The notes beneath the pieces were generated by a model. It made no database searches and was not told the origin of the DNA. It saw nothing but the letters and a program-made list of their open reading frames with translations. From contig CBFHJH010000007.1 of NCBI GenBank assembly GCA_965656185.1, positions 80,251 to 144,250 on the forward strand: a stretch of DNA of 64,000 bases, read 5' to 3'. This stretch comes from Croceimicrobium sp965656185. GTDB taxonomy: Bacteria > Bacteroidota > Bacteroidia > Flavobacteriales > Schleiferiaceae. Positions 8,990 to 18,667 of this stretch are shown one piece after another. Positions within the stretch are counted from its first letter, which is position 1. The number at the start of each line of letters is the position of its first letter. The translations under genes and the position numbers were made by a program.

Positions 8990-9865
8990 TTATGGTGTAT
9001 ACCGCAGCCCGTTTTGATTGGCGCCAAAAATTTGAAAATAACCATAGGCATAGTTTTCTGGCTTATTTTCAGCCCGAATGTTTCCAATGATAAAAGCAGG
9101 AGGCGCATCAAAGGGTGAACCGGTTTGCACTTGACTTTGGAGAATGGTTAAATAACGCTCAAAGTCCTTCGATACTGCTTGAATTTCAACGGTTAGACTA
9201 TCCGGACCAGCCCCGACTTCAGGTGCCTCAAATGGACCAAAGATGGCAATGGGAGGAAATTGCCCGCGGCCAAAATAGATTCCATCGACTTCCTCATCGT
9301 TTATAAGGATTGTTTCCTGGGCAAAAGCCGAATCGTTTAAGGTCCTTTTGATGCGGTAATAATCTCCCCGTCCTTCAAAATCGCCAAAAAATATTAAGGC
9401 ATAGTCCCCCGCTTCAAAGACCGAAGGAGTGGTATTTCGGTTTAAAGAAGCTTGTTTCATGGAATCGATCTGCGGAGCAGGCCTTAAGGTATCAAGATCA
9501 GAAATCCAGTTGCCCAATACTTCTTCAGGGTAATCGCCATTGATTTCGATCTTAAGCTGATAGCGCTTATTCACACTACCGCGAAAAGGGGCCTCATATA
9601 GTCCAGGCTCAGTGTTCGACTCATTCAAGACGATCGCTTCTTGACCATCTTCCCAGATACTTACTCGTGCCTGAGATATAGTAGTGAATGCTTCATTATC
9701 AAAGAATCCAGCGGTAGTTTGTAGTTTAACAAAAACATCCCGGTCATTCCTTAATTCTCCGTTCACCACCAAGGCAGGCGCCGCGTCTTCCACCTCAAGT
9801 TCTACTACATCAGTGCAAGCTACCAGACTAATGATTAGTGCCGTTAGTAAAGCAAATCTTTTCAT
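8990..9865 (-). CDS. DUF4249 family lipoprotein
   Basis: A 291-residue protein with a lipoprotein signal: a hydrophobic stretch followed by the lipobox LVAC at residues 14-17. The rest matches the DUF4249 pattern: an N-terminal region with VVNGEL, then beta-rich sequence with YYRIK and a late SFEIYxxxL-like element. DUF4249 genes almost always sit directly downstream of a TonB-dependent receptor, as here (2 bases after the receptor stop), and are presumed to be surface lipoproteins that cap or feed that receptor. Ligand unknown. Confidence 0.85.
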   Translation of the reverse strand: MKRFALLTALIISLVACTDVVELEVEDAAPALVVNGELRNDRDVFVKLQTTAGFFDNEAFTTISQARVSIWEDGQEAIVLNESNTEPGLYEAPFRGSVNKRYQLKIEINGDYPEEVLGNWISDLDTLRPAPQIDSMKQASLNRNTTPSVFEAGDYALIFFGDFEGRGDYYRIKRTLNDSAFAQETILINDEEVDGIYFGRGQFPPIAIFGPFEAPEVGAGPDSLTVEIQAVSKDFERYLTILQSQVQTGSPFDAPPAFIIGNIRAENKPENYAYGYFQIFGANQNGLRYTP

Positions 9866-9867
9866 GT

Positions 9868-12240
9868 TTAAAAGTTGAAGTTCCAGGTTACCGAAGGGAT
9901 GATCGTTCCAAATATGGATAATTGTTGGGCTTGGGTATTTAGGTTTTGAACCGTTGCGCCATTTGCGTTTTCCGCTTGTTCGAAAAAGATAGAATAGGCA
10001 TTTCTTCGGGCATACACATTGTAAAGACTAAAGGACCATGAACTGTAAAACTTCTGCCCTTCTTTTTTCTCCGGTGTGTAATTTGCCGAAAGGTCTAAAC
10101 GATGGTAATCGGGAATGCGGTAGGAGTTCCGATTTTGGTAAATGGGAACGATGAAATCTTCAAACTGAAACTTTCCTTCTGGAGGGGTAATGGGACGACC
10201 ACTTTGGTAGGTGAAGTTCATACCCAGATCCCATTTTTTAGTTAGCTGGTAATTAAGAACAAAAGTGATATCATGCCTCTTATCGTAATTAGCTGGATAC
10301 CAGTTACCGGCGTTAATGGCCAGGCTTGGGTCCCCATCGATCTTAAGCTCGGTCTTAGATAGAGTGTAGCTTAACCAGCCGCTAAGCTTACCACTTTGCT
10401 TTCTGAGGTAAAATTCCAAGCCATAAGAACGTCCAATACCAGCCAGGATCTCAGTTTCGATCGCTTCATTAAAAATAAGATCAGCGCCATTTCGATAGTC
10501 AACGATATCTTGAAAATCTTTGTAATAGGCTTCAACCGAAAATTCATAGGCATTGTCGGCAAAATTCTGGAAATAGCCTATGGCCACTTGGTTTACCGTG
10601 GCCGGTTTTATGTGCATCCCAGCTGGTCGATAAAGATCGATTGGGGTAGGGGCTGTGGTATTACTGATAAGATGAATGTACTGGCGGGTGCGATTGTAGC
10701 TGGCTTTTAGACTCTTTTCATCATCAAGTCGATAATTTATTGCCAATCTAGGCTCTAAACCCTCTAGCCCATTATAGGCCTCAATGATTTCATTTTCTCC
10801 GTAGCTCACCGTCTCGATTATTTCATCGGCTTCGGGAAGCCTCTGGTCTTTGTAGATGTTCTTTACCTGCGGACCTAAATTGTAAAAGGAAGAATAGCGC
10901 AGTCCGTATTGTACGCTAAATAGAGGGCTAAACTTATATTCATGCGAAATATAAACCGCAGGCTCTAAGGCATATTCACGCTGTAAGGTAAGATCTACCA
11001 CACCGCTAATAGTTCCGGGCCTAAAGCGGTAGTATATAGCTTCTAGTCCAAACTCCACCTCACTGTTATTTTTTGCGTAATAGGTGTATTGGTTCTTGAA
11101 ATGATAATCCTGGATATTTGATTCGAGACGGAAATTGAACTCATCGTCTTCTGGTGTGCCTAAAGCATAAGAGTAGTCGCTGAAGATGAGTGATACATTG
11201 GAAAATAGTTTATCGCTAAAGAGGTGATTCCAACGTGCAGTAAGGGTGGCATTGCCCCATTCAAAGCCAAAGAGATCATTTATTTCAAATACATCTCTAC
11301 CAAAATACCCCGACAAGTAAACGCGGTCTTTTTCGCTAAAGATATAGTTCAACTTAGCGTTGAAATCGTAGAAGTATAAAGTGTTTTCGGCAATGGTCTC
11401 GTCGGGACTTAAACCCAAAAACAGGTCGGCATAAGAACGACGACCAGCTACCATGAAGGCTGATTTCTCCTCTTGGATGGGGCCCTCGAGTAGCAGACGA
11501 CTGGAAAGCAGGCCTAAGCCGCCGGTGCCCGCAAATTCACGATTGTTGCCGTCTTTCTGCCGAACGTCCACCACCGAACTTAAACGTCCACCATAGCGAG
11601 CCGGGATGCCACCCTTATAAAGTTTCACGTCTTTTACCGCATCGGCATTGAAAATGGAAAAGAAACCAAACAAGTGTGAACTGTTATAGACAGGCGCTTC
11701 ATCTAAAAGAATCAAATTCTGGTCGGTGTTTCCGCCGCGCACGTTGAAGCCATTGGTGGCCTCTCCCACTGTGCTAATACCCGGTAATAAGGTGAGGCTG
11801 CGAATAATGTCTACTTCCCCTAAGAGGGCGGGCATTTTCTTAACGTCTTTTACGTCTAATTGAGCCACGCTCATTTCTACGCTACTCACATTGCGGTCTA
11901 TTTTTTCGCTGCTCACTACCACTTCCTGTAATTCGGTGGTAGCCTCTTTGAGTTCCCAATTTATTTTAAGGTCTCGGTTAAGTTCAATTTCTCGTACGAT
12001 GGTTTGATAGCCGATGTATTGAGCTTGTATTTCGTACTTGCCGGGAGGGAGACTTAGTGAGAAAAAGCCGTAGGCGTTACTCGTTGCCCCGGTTTTGAGA
12101 CTGGGTATCACAATATTAACTCCTATTAATTCTTCTCCACTGTTGGCGTCGCGCGCATAACCACTGAGGGTAAATTGTTCTTGCTGAGCGGAGACCAAGA
12201 AACTGCCGAAAAGAAATAGGAAAGGAAGCAGCTTTTGCAT
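9868..12240 (-). CDS. TonB-dependent receptor with carboxypeptidase-like regulatory domain
   Basis: A 790-residue outer membrane receptor. It has a signal peptide (about residues 1-18), a carboxypeptidase-D-like beta-sandwich (FTLSGYARDANSGEELIGV to about residue 105), a plug domain (GEVDIIRSLTLLPG, FNVRGGNTDQNLILLD, GGIPARYGGRLSSVVDV) and a 22-strand barrel ending in aromatic VTWNFNF. It takes up an unidentified ligand using TonB/ExbBD energy. It forms an operon with the DUF4249 lipoprotein. This branch lacks a SusD partner, so a polysaccharide utilisation locus is unlikely. Confidence 0.93.
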   Translation of the reverse strand: MQKLLPFLFLFGSFLVSAQQEQFTLSGYARDANSGEELIGVNIVIPSLKTGATSNAYGFFSLSLPPGKYEIQAQYIGYQTIVREIELNRDLKINWELKEATTELQEVVVSSEKIDRNVSSVEMSVAQLDVKDVKKMPALLGEVDIIRSLTLLPGISTVGEATNGFNVRGGNTDQNLILLDEAPVYNSSHLFGFFSIFNADAVKDVKLYKGGIPARYGGRLSSVVDVRQKDGNNREFAGTGGLGLLSSRLLLEGPIQEEKSAFMVAGRRSYADLFLGLSPDETIAENTLYFYDFNAKLNYIFSEKDRVYLSGYFGRDVFEINDLFGFEWGNATLTARWNHLFSDKLFSNVSLIFSDYSYALGTPEDDEFNFRLESNIQDYHFKNQYTYYAKNNSEVEFGLEAIYYRFRPGTISGVVDLTLQREYALEPAVYISHEYKFSPLFSVQYGLRYSSFYNLGPQVKNIYKDQRLPEADEIIETVSYGENEIIEAYNGLEGLEPRLAINYRLDDEKSLKASYNRTRQYIHLISNTTAPTPIDLYRPAGMHIKPATVNQVAIGYFQNFADNAYEFSVEAYYKDFQDIVDYRNGADLIFNEAIETEILAGIGRSYGLEFYLRKQSGKLSGWLSYTLSKTELKIDGDPSLAINAGNWYPANYDKRHDITFVLNYQLTKKWDLGMNFTYQSGRPITPPEGKFQFEDFIVPIYQNRNSYRIPDYHRLDLSANYTPEKKEGQKFYSSWSFSLYNVYARRNAYSIFFEQAENANGATVQNLNTQAQQLSIFGTIIPSVTWNFNF

Positions 12241-12325
12241 TTTAACGTTTAATTAGTTTTCGTGCGAACAAGTCTTATTAAAAAGGCCTTATTTTTACAA
12301 TTGATGAATTATGTTTTCGTTGGCG

Positions 12326-12333
12326 CAAAAGTA
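12326..12333 (-). promoter_or_regulatory. Probable -7 element for the TonB receptor operon
   Basis: Read on the minus strand, TACTTTTG matches TAnnTTTG exactly and lies 86 bases before the receptor start. A TTTG is found 16 bases further upstream, slightly closer than the usual 19-21. Confidence 0.45.
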
Positions 12334-12397
12334 TTGCCCTAATGCTTTACAAATTTTGCCATAGCGCTATTTAACAAAGATTTAAGGATAAAGATCT

Positions 12398-14506
12398 ATG
12401 ACATTTATTCGAACTGTAAATAAGTTCCGTTTTTTAATACTCATTGCAGCCATTGACCTTGGCTTTGCATTTTATAATCCTGCCGGAAAAGAGGAGAAAA
12501 AGGATCAGTTGATCATGAACTTGGTTTATCAGATCCTGAGAACCAATCACTTTGCGCCACAGGACTTAAACGATGATTTCTCGCATAAGGTTTATGATGG
12601 CTTTTTAGAAAATCTAGATTACAACAAACGATTTTTATTGGCTTCAGATGTAGAAATGCTCGAAGAGCATCGTTCGGACATCGATGATCAAATACAACAA
12701 GCCAATTTGGCTTTCTTTAATCAGGCCTATGATATCTACAGCAAAAGATATGGTCAAGCCCATGAGTATTATCAAGAAATACTGGCCAAGCCCTTTGACC
12801 TGAACAAGGAAGAGTACATTGAAACGGATCAAGAAAAAATGAATTTCGCATCCAGCGAAAGCGAATTAAAAGACCGCTGGCGTAAATATCTTAAGTATCG
12901 TGTCCTATTGCGAATTGACGACATGAAACAAGACGCCTCTAATGACAGTACCGAGTCTGAAGCCATGGCATTGTTGGATATGGAGGCGAAAGCGCGGGAA
13001 AAAGAATTGGAGATCCATGAGGATTGGTTTAAAACGATGGATGATTTGGAGCGTTTCGACTGGATGTCTACTTACATGAATGCCATTACCTCAGTTTACG
13101 ATCCACACACTCAGTATTTTCCTCCCGAACGTAAGGAAGATTTTGAGATCAATATGACCGGACAGCTGCAGGGAATCGGGGCGCAACTTCAACAAAAAGG
13201 CGATTATGTAACCATTTCTAAAGTTATCGTAGGGAGCCCATGTTGGAAGCAAGGAGACCTGGAAGTAGGTGATAAAATTTTAAAGGTAGAGCAGGAAGAC
13301 GGTGAGATCGTTGATCTCGTGGGTATGAGTGTTCGCAAAGCGGTGAAGCACATTCGTGGTCCTAAAGGAACTGTAGTGAAACTTACTGTGAAGAAATTAG
13401 ACGGTAGTAAAATGGAAATTCCGATTACTCGCGATATCGTTGAATTGGAATCGACCTTTGCTAAATCTTCCGTATTGGGAGAAGGCGATGATAAGGTGGG
13501 CTACATTAAGCTGCCTAAATTCTACGTGAATTTTTATGGTGATGAGAACCATGATTGTGCCGAAGATATGGCCGAAGAACTAGAAAAGCTCAAAGCCGAA
13601 GGGGTTAAGAGCGTGGTATTGGACCTTCGCAACAATGGAGGTGGCAGTCTACAAGGGGTAATTGATATTGTAGGCTTGTTTATCGATGAAGGCCCCGTGG
13701 TGCAGGTAAAGACTTCGGGTCGGAAGCCTAAGGTCTTATCGGACGATGACAATGGCGTGGTTTACGATGGCCCTTTAGTGGTTATGGTCAATCAGTTTAG
13801 TGCATCGGCAAGTGAGATCTTTGCTGCGGCTATTCAAGACTACCAGCGGGGCATCATCATTGGTAGTCCTTCTACTTTCGGGAAGGGTACAGTGCAGAAT
13901 GTGGTAGATATGGATCGCGCTGTAAGCCTAGCTTATAATGATTTGAAGCCATTGGGAGCCCTTAAACTTACCATCCAAAAGTATTACCGAATCAATGGAG
14001 GAACACCCCAATTGAAAGGGGTTAATCCAGACATCGTACTTCCGGATAATTACATGTATATCCCTTACGGTGAAAAGGAACAAGATTATGCCCTTCCTTA
14101 TGATGAGATTGAGGCCGCTGACTTTAATAAATGGGATAAGGGCGTAGACTTATACCAGGTGGCAAAAACTCATAGTGAGGAAAGATTAGATACCAGCGAG
14201 AAGTTTGCATTGATCGAAGAATATGCGCAATGGATCAAGGAAGAGCGAGAGGAGAGCAGTTATCCACTACAAGTGGACGCTTTCATTGCCGAACAAGAAG
14301 CTTATCGTGAAGAAGCAAAACGTTTTAAAGGGATGCGCAAAAGTGCGGAGGAGCTTATGGTGACCAGCAATAAGGCAGACCTTGAAACGATCGAGTCGAG
14401 TGAAGAAAACAAAGAGAAAACTAAGAATTGGCATAAATCCCTGCGGAAAGATCTTTACTTAAGTGAAGCCTTTCGCGTAGCTTTGGATCTCTCTAAAGAA
14501 GGATAA
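12398..14506 (+). CDS. prc: C-terminal processing protease (Prc/CtpA, S41 family)
   Basis: A 702-residue periplasmic serine protease of the Tsp/Prc type. Order: N-terminal membrane or signal segment (about 10-26), a long helical N-terminal domain with the DFxxKVYDxFLExLD signature, a PDZ domain (about residues 240-330: GIGAQLQQKGDYVTI), the S41 catalytic core and a C-terminal DUF3340-like helical domain. The Ser-Lys dyad is S470 in FSASASE and K496 in TFGKGTVQ. It trims or degrades proteins by their C-termini and affects envelope homeostasis. The ABC permease follows 1 base after the stop, suggesting cotranscription. Confidence 0.95.
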   Translation: MTFIRTVNKFRFLILIAAIDLGFAFYNPAGKEEKKDQLIMNLVYQILRTNHFAPQDLNDDFSHKVYDGFLENLDYNKRFLLASDVEMLEEHRSDIDDQIQQANLAFFNQAYDIYSKRYGQAHEYYQEILAKPFDLNKEEYIETDQEKMNFASSESELKDRWRKYLKYRVLLRIDDMKQDASNDSTESEAMALLDMEAKAREKELEIHEDWFKTMDDLERFDWMSTYMNAITSVYDPHTQYFPPERKEDFEINMTGQLQGIGAQLQQKGDYVTISKVIVGSPCWKQGDLEVGDKILKVEQEDGEIVDLVGMSVRKAVKHIRGPKGTVVKLTVKKLDGSKMEIPITRDIVELESTFAKSSVLGEGDDKVGYIKLPKFYVNFYGDENHDCAEDMAEELEKLKAEGVKSVVLDLRNNGGGSLQGVIDIVGLFIDEGPVVQVKTSGRKPKVLSDDDNGVVYDGPLVVMVNQFSASASEIFAAAIQDYQRGIIIGSPSTFGKGTVQNVVDMDRAVSLAYNDLKPLGALKLTIQKYYRINGGTPQLKGVNPDIVLPDNYMYIPYGEKEQDYALPYDEIEAADFNKWDKGVDLYQVAKTHSEERLDTSEKFALIEEYAQWIKEEREESSYPLQVDAFIAEQEAYREEAKRFKGMRKSAEELMVTSNKADLETIESSEENKEKTKNWHKSLRKDLYLSEAFRVALDLSKEG

Positions 14507-14507
14507 T

Positions 14508-15581
14508 TTGAAAATTTTAGGCGGAATTTGGAAAGATCCCCTCGGTGCGGCAGGATTGCTTGTCATCCTTATTAGTGGTTTCTTGGCCTTGTTTGCCTAT
14601 CTCTTTATCACCGATACCAGTCCGCAGGCGAATGAGATGCATTTGGCCTTGAGCAATCAGCCGCCTGGTAGTGAGTTTGAGTTCCTTCAAGTCCCTCGGG
14701 AAACTGAGGCAGTATCATTCTGGCAAAAATTCTGGAACGGCAGTCCTTCCAGTTTCGAACGTATTCCCATTGAGGACTTTCGGCTCAACCAAAAGACCCT
14801 AAGTTTTGTTGAATATGGAGCTCCCGAAGAATCTGATTGGAGGGAATTGGACTTGAGCGTGCATTACAGCTTAGCTCAGATAGATCAAAAGGAGTTTCTC
14901 GACACTCGCACCTTTTATTTGGGCACCGATCGCTACGGGCGGGACCTCCTAAGCCGATTGATTCTTGGTGCGCGAGTGTCCTTTTCGGTAGGTTTTTTAG
15001 CCGTTTTGATTTCCCTGATAATAGGCATTCCCATTGGTGCGCTCGCGGCATATTATGGTGGATGGGTCGATAAAGTAATCATGTGGCTTATCAATGTAGT
15101 TTGGTCTATTCCCGGTTTGCTCATGGTGATCGCGATAACCTTGGCTTTGGGCAAAGGACTTTGGCAAGTATTTATCGCCATCGGCTTTACTATGTGGGTG
15201 GAAGTCGCTCGGGTGATCCGCGGACAGATTTTAAGTATCCGTGAAAAGGAATATATACAAGCGGCTAAGGTCCTGGCCTTTTCAGACTTCAGGATTATAT
15301 TTAGGCATATCCTACCCAATGCGATTTCACCTTTGATCGTTATTTCGGCAGCAAACTTTGCCGCAGCCATTTTAGTAGAAAGTGGTTTGAGTTTTTTAGG
15401 CTTGGGCGCTCAGCCACCCACTCCCACCTGGGGGACCATGATCAAAGATCACTATGCCTACCTTATTATGGATAAGGCTTATTTGGCCATTATTCCTGGC
15501 TTGGCGATAATGGTTCTGGTACTATCTTTTATGTTCGTAGGTAACGCGCTGCGTGACACCCTTGACGTGAAGGCAACTTAG
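14508..15581 (+). CDS. ABC transporter permease, DppC/OppC family
   Basis: A 357-residue inner membrane permease. The first helix (about 12-35) is followed by a soluble insertion to about residue 125, as seen in Bacteroidota DppC homologues. Then come YLGTDRYGRDLLSRL (the family's post-insertion signature), five membrane helices and an EAA loop (QAAKVLAFSDFRIIFRHILPN region) that contacts the ATPase. It should import oligopeptides or similar with partners that are not encoded here: no binding protein, second permease or ATPase is adjacent. The start is TTG at 14508, 1 base after the protease stop. Confidence 0.9.
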   Translation: MKILGGIWKDPLGAAGLLVILISGFLALFAYLFITDTSPQANEMHLALSNQPPGSEFEFLQVPRETEAVSFWQKFWNGSPSSFERIPIEDFRLNQKTLSFVEYGAPEESDWRELDLSVHYSLAQIDQKEFLDTRTFYLGTDRYGRDLLSRLILGARVSFSVGFLAVLISLIIGIPIGALAAYYGGWVDKVIMWLINVVWSIPGLLMVIAITLALGKGLWQVFIAIGFTMWVEVARVIRGQILSIREKEYIQAAKVLAFSDFRIIFRHILPNAISPLIVISAANFAAAILVESGLSFLGLGAQPPTPTWGTMIKDHYAYLIMDKAYLAIIPGLAIMVLVLSFMFVGNALRDTLDVKAT

Positions 15582-16177
15582 AGTTGCAGCTTTAAGCCAA
15601 TACCATTGCCGTTTAACTGAATTGTTTCTAGAATAGGAAGCAAAGCTTCGTTTCCGTGATGGGCATGCACCCAATACATGATTAAGTCGAATGTGAAGAG
15701 GAAAGCGCCATTAATAATAACGGCTCGTCCAAAGCCTTCCCAGCGATCGAACTCTGCGCTACGATTCTTAGCTCTTTCTCGTAAGTAGAAACCACCAGCC
15801 ATATAAGCTAAGTCTAGGCCGGCATTTACCGCTAGAATACGTTTAATACTTTCTTGAGCCTCCAGACTTTCGACCAAACTTAGGTTTTGAAGCTGGATAG
15901 ATTGATAGTAACCAAAGCCCGCAATGGTTAGATTAACCGCGTTCCAGCCTAAGTTCATCTGGTGGTAGGAGCGTATAAGTCCATCGCTGTTATTGAGATT
16001 AAAACCACTCCAGATCATATTGCCAATAGACCAGGTGCCAAGAATTAACATTCCCTTTTGGTTGAGACTTTGCCTTTCCAGATTAAAGGACTCTAGACTT
16101 AAATGGTTTTCCTGTCCGATTACAGAAAAGCTACCCAGTAGTAAACAGAATATGAAAATAGATTTGGTAAAACGCAT
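15578..16177 (-). CDS. Small integral membrane protein of unknown function
   Basis: 199 residues with a signal-peptide-like start (about 1-21, ending VIGQ) and four hydrophobic segments: NMIWSGF, NLTIAGFGYYQ, NAGLDLAYMAGGFYL and AVIINGAFLFTFDLIMYW. A charged RERAKNRS loop sits between the last two and an H-rich AHHGNE follows. I do not recognise a catalytic motif. It resembles small conserved Bacteroidota membrane proteins (possibly DUF6992, from memory only). It overlaps the convergent permease by 4 bases and is the last gene of the leftward run. Confidence 0.7.
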   Translation of the reverse strand: MRFTKSIFIFCLLLGSFSVIGQENHLSLESFNLERQSLNQKGMLILGTWSIGNMIWSGFNLNNSDGLIRSYHQMNLGWNAVNLTIAGFGYYQSIQLQNLSLVESLEAQESIKRILAVNAGLDLAYMAGGFYLRERAKNRSAEFDRWEGFGRAVIINGAFLFTFDLIMYWVHAHHGNEALLPILETIQLNGNGIGLKLQL

Positions 16178-16197
16178 AAGATGATAATCTTAAGCGA

Positions 16198-16899
16198 TTA
16201 GAATTGTTCGTCCCTGTCGAATACCAATTCGGGATCTTGGGCCTTTTTTAAGGCAAGTTTTAATTGTTCTTGGAAAGCTTCTCGAGGAATATTCACTGCT
16301 CCTAAGCTACCCAAGTATTGATTGTATACCTGGCAATCGATGAGGGAGTAATTAAAAACGGAAAGTCGTTGAGCTAGTCGAATAAAGGCGATCTTACTGG
16401 CATTACTAGTCTTGGAAAACATCGATTCGCCAAAAAATGCGGAACCTATTGATAGACCGTAGAGACCACCAACTAATTCTCCCTCTTGCCAAGTTTCGAT
16501 GCTGTGGGCGTAACCTAATTCATGCAATTCCTGAAAGGACCTTTGGTGTTCTTCGGTGATCCAAGTGCCGTCTTGTCCTGGTCTTTGAATGGATTTACAT
16601 TGGGCCATTACCTCCTTAAAGGCTCGGTTAAAAGTGACCTGAAATTTACCTTGGTTAAGCAAATTGCGACTGCTTTTGCTGATCTTTACTAGCTGTGGTT
16701 TAAGTACGGCCCTTTCTAAAGGATGCCACCATAAAAGCATTCCTTCAGGTTCATTCCATGGGAAGATTCCCATCTGATAAGCACTTAACAATCGTTTTGG
16801 ACTTAAATCTCCCCCTACTGCTATGATGTCACTTTCGGTATTCCACTGTTCAGGTTCTGGAAACCAAAGAGAGTTCTTATGCAGTTGATAGATAGACAC
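16198..16899 (-). CDS. aat: Leucyl/phenylalanyl-tRNA-protein transferase
   Basis: About 233 residues. This cytosolic enzyme transfers Leu or Phe from tRNA to proteins with an N-terminal Arg or Lys, making them N-degron substrates for ClpS/ClpAP. Family motifs: LWFPEPEQW, GGDLSPKRLLSAYQMGIFPW, LWWHPLERAVL, GTWITEEH, YAHSIETW, GLYGLSIGSAFFGESMFS and LIDCQ. The longer open frame reaches 17016, but its first 39 residues read out of frame through the upstream transporter gene. The GTG at 16899 gives VSIYQLHKN, the correct family opening, and overlaps the upstream stop by one base, indicating translational coupling. Confidence 0.93.
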   Translation of the reverse strand: MSIYQLHKNSLWFPEPEQWNTESDIIAVGGDLSPKRLLSAYQMGIFPWNEPEGMLLWWHPLERAVLKPQLVKISKSSRNLLNQGKFQVTFNRAFKEVMAQCKSIQRPGQDGTWITEEHQRSFQELHELGYAHSIETWQEGELVGGLYGLSIGSAFFGESMFSKTSNASKIAFIRLAQRLSVFNYSLIDCQVYNQYLGSLGAVNIPREAFQEQLKLALKKAQDPELVFDRDEQF

Positions 16900-18254
16900 T
16901 AGAATAGCATTAGGGCGGTACCAAAAATAATTAGACCCACTAAAAGTAATAAAATGGTATATGGGACTATTTCCCTTGCTTTTAGACCGGTTATACCTAG
17001 AAGAGGTAGGGCCCAAAAAGGTTGCAGCATATTCGTGAGTTGATCGCCGTAGGCCATAGCCATAATGGCCTTGGAAAGGGGAATTTTTAATTGACTGGCT
17101 GTTTCAATAATTACAGGACCTTGAATAGCCCACTGTCCACCACCACTTGGCACGAAAATGTTAATGACTCCGGCCGAGAAAAAGGTGTATAAGGGAAAAC
17201 TAAAAGCGGTGCTATTTGCACTGAAGAATTGGCTTAGGCCTTCAATTAACCCTCCATCTTTCATCAGGCCCATGATACCAAAGTATAGTGGGAATTGCAG
17301 TAAAATTCCTGCGGCACCTTTTATTGCTTCGTCTATCGCAAGTAGGAATGATCGCAAGTTTTTATGAAAGCTTAGGGCCAAACCCAATAGCATTAAATTG
17401 ATGTAGTTGGGATTAATGAAGCTTGAGTCTGTTGACTGCCATGCTTTATGAAGGCCAATGAAGATTATAGCCAAGCCGATTATTAAACCAAAGTAATTCG
17501 AATGATCGATTTTCTCAGCCCCCTTCACTTCCGGGTCAGAAAATTGTAAACCGTCCCTTTCCTTGAGCATTACATTTTGGCGCTTGGCCTTGCGGGCAAG
17601 GAGATAGAGAACCAGTGGAACGGCAATGAGTACCAATAAGTTGGCACTTAGGTTTAGCTTGCTTAAAATGGTGTCGTCCAACAAAAGTTGGTCGGGCAGG
17701 CCTGCGGAGTGGGGGCTTAAGGATTTTAAATGACCGCTTTCTGCTACTTTAACGGGTGCGCTACCACTTAAGCCGCCGTGCCAAACCATTAGTCCGCTGT
17801 ATCCAGCAGCTCCCAGTAAGCCATAGTTGAAAGCTAGATTAGCCTTACTGAAATTTTCGGCAGCCTTTCGGGCCATTACAGCACCAAATACCAGAGCAAG
17901 TCCCCAGTTGAAGTAGGCAACCAGTAAGGTGAAAAATGCAATCAGGGCGGTACTACTTTCCGGTTTTTTAGACCAAGAAAGGATGCGGTCGATAAAACTT
18001 CCTACTGGCTGTGCCAGAGCTAAGCTATGGCCAAGCACTAAGATGAGCATCATCTGCACCATAAAGATCAGCAGAGGGCCATTCCACAGCCCTTTCTGCC
18101 AATCTTGAATAGAATTACCGATGTTTTGGGTCCAAGTCCCATCGGCATAGAACCAGTAAAGGATGAAGCTGAGCAAGCTTAATAATACTGCGATCGCAAA
18201 AGGCGATGGCAGCAAATAGCGAAAGGCCCTTTCAAACTTCCCGGCGAAACTCAT
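16899..18254 (-). CDS. Short-chain fatty acid transporter, AtoE/TIGR00366 family
   Basis: A 451-residue inner membrane protein with about 12 hydrophobic helices. Segments such as FVPSGGGQWAIQGPV and MAYGDQLTNMLQPFWALPLLG are characteristic of the AtoE family, which takes up short-chain fatty acids such as butyrate or acetoacetate. It belongs to the wider ion-transporter superfamily. The stop overlaps the GTG start of aat by one base, and the DUF3127 gene ends 2 bases upstream, so these form a leftward operon without an obvious common pathway. Confidence 0.9.
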   Translation of the reverse strand: MSFAGKFERAFRYLLPSPFAIAVLLSLLSFILYWFYADGTWTQNIGNSIQDWQKGLWNGPLLIFMVQMMLILVLGHSLALAQPVGSFIDRILSWSKKPESSTALIAFFTLLVAYFNWGLALVFGAVMARKAAENFSKANLAFNYGLLGAAGYSGLMVWHGGLSGSAPVKVAESGHLKSLSPHSAGLPDQLLLDDTILSKLNLSANLLVLIAVPLVLYLLARKAKRQNVMLKERDGLQFSDPEVKGAEKIDHSNYFGLIIGLAIIFIGLHKAWQSTDSSFINPNYINLMLLGLALSFHKNLRSFLLAIDEAIKGAAGILLQFPLYFGIMGLMKDGGLIEGLSQFFSANSTAFSFPLYTFFSAGVINIFVPSGGGQWAIQGPVIIETASQLKIPLSKAIMAMAYGDQLTNMLQPFWALPLLGITGLKAREIVPYTILLLLVGLIIFGTALMLF

Positions 18255-18256
18255 GC

Positions 18257-18658
18257 TTAGAAGGGTAGGTCGTCGTCGTCCTCTTCGTAAGGTGCCATAC
18301 TTGGAGGCGTATTGTTGCTTTGTGGCTTAGAACCAGCAAAGTCATTTTGAGCTGGGGCTGCTTCTCCCGATTGTGGGGCGGCACCGCCGGCCTTTTCTAT
18401 TCTCCAACCTTGAATACTATTAAAGTACTTAACCTCTCCTTGCGGTGAAGTCCATTCTCTACCGCGAAGGTTAATCCCGATAGTTACTTTTTCCCCTTCC
18501 TTATAACTGTCGAGTAGGTCGGTTTTATCTTGTACGAACTCTATGCTTAAATGCTGAGGATATTGCTCCTCTGTGGTTACTACAATTTCTCTTTTGCGAA
18601 AATTAGCACTGATCTGTTGGGTGTCGCTAATTCGTTTTACGATTCCGCTTACTTCCAT
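18257..18658 (-). CDS. DUF3127 OB-fold protein
   Basis: 133 residues, with a DUF3127 domain over residues 1-90 (MEVSGIVKRI, then EKVTIGINLRGREWTSPQGEVKYFNS, then W). The domain looks like an OB fold. The tail is low complexity and ends in the acidic DDDDLPF, which resembles the C-terminal tip of bacterial single-strand DNA-binding proteins that docks repair enzymes. A DNA-binding role is therefore plausible but unproven. It sits between the flavin reductase (9-base gap) and the fatty acid transporter (2-base gap). Confidence 0.88.
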   Translation of the reverse strand: MEVSGIVKRISDTQQISANFRKREIVVTTEEQYPQHLSIEFVQDKTDLLDSYKEGEKVTIGINLRGREWTSPQGEVKYFNSIQGWRIEKAGGAAPQSGEAAPAQNDFAGSKPQSNNTPPSMAPYEEDDDDLPF

Positions 18659-18667
18659 TTAATTGAT

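Noticed and set aside
9868..12240. SusC of a polysaccharide utilisation locus
   Set aside because: The partner is a DUF4249 lipoprotein, not SusD, and no glycoside hydrolases are adjacent.
14508..15581. Complete peptide ABC importer
   Set aside because: Only one permease is present; no ATPase, binding protein or second permease lies nearby.
16900..17016. 39-residue N-terminal extension of Aat
   Set aside because: It lies in the coding sequence of the fatty acid transporter in another frame and has no family similarity; the GTG at 16899 fits.
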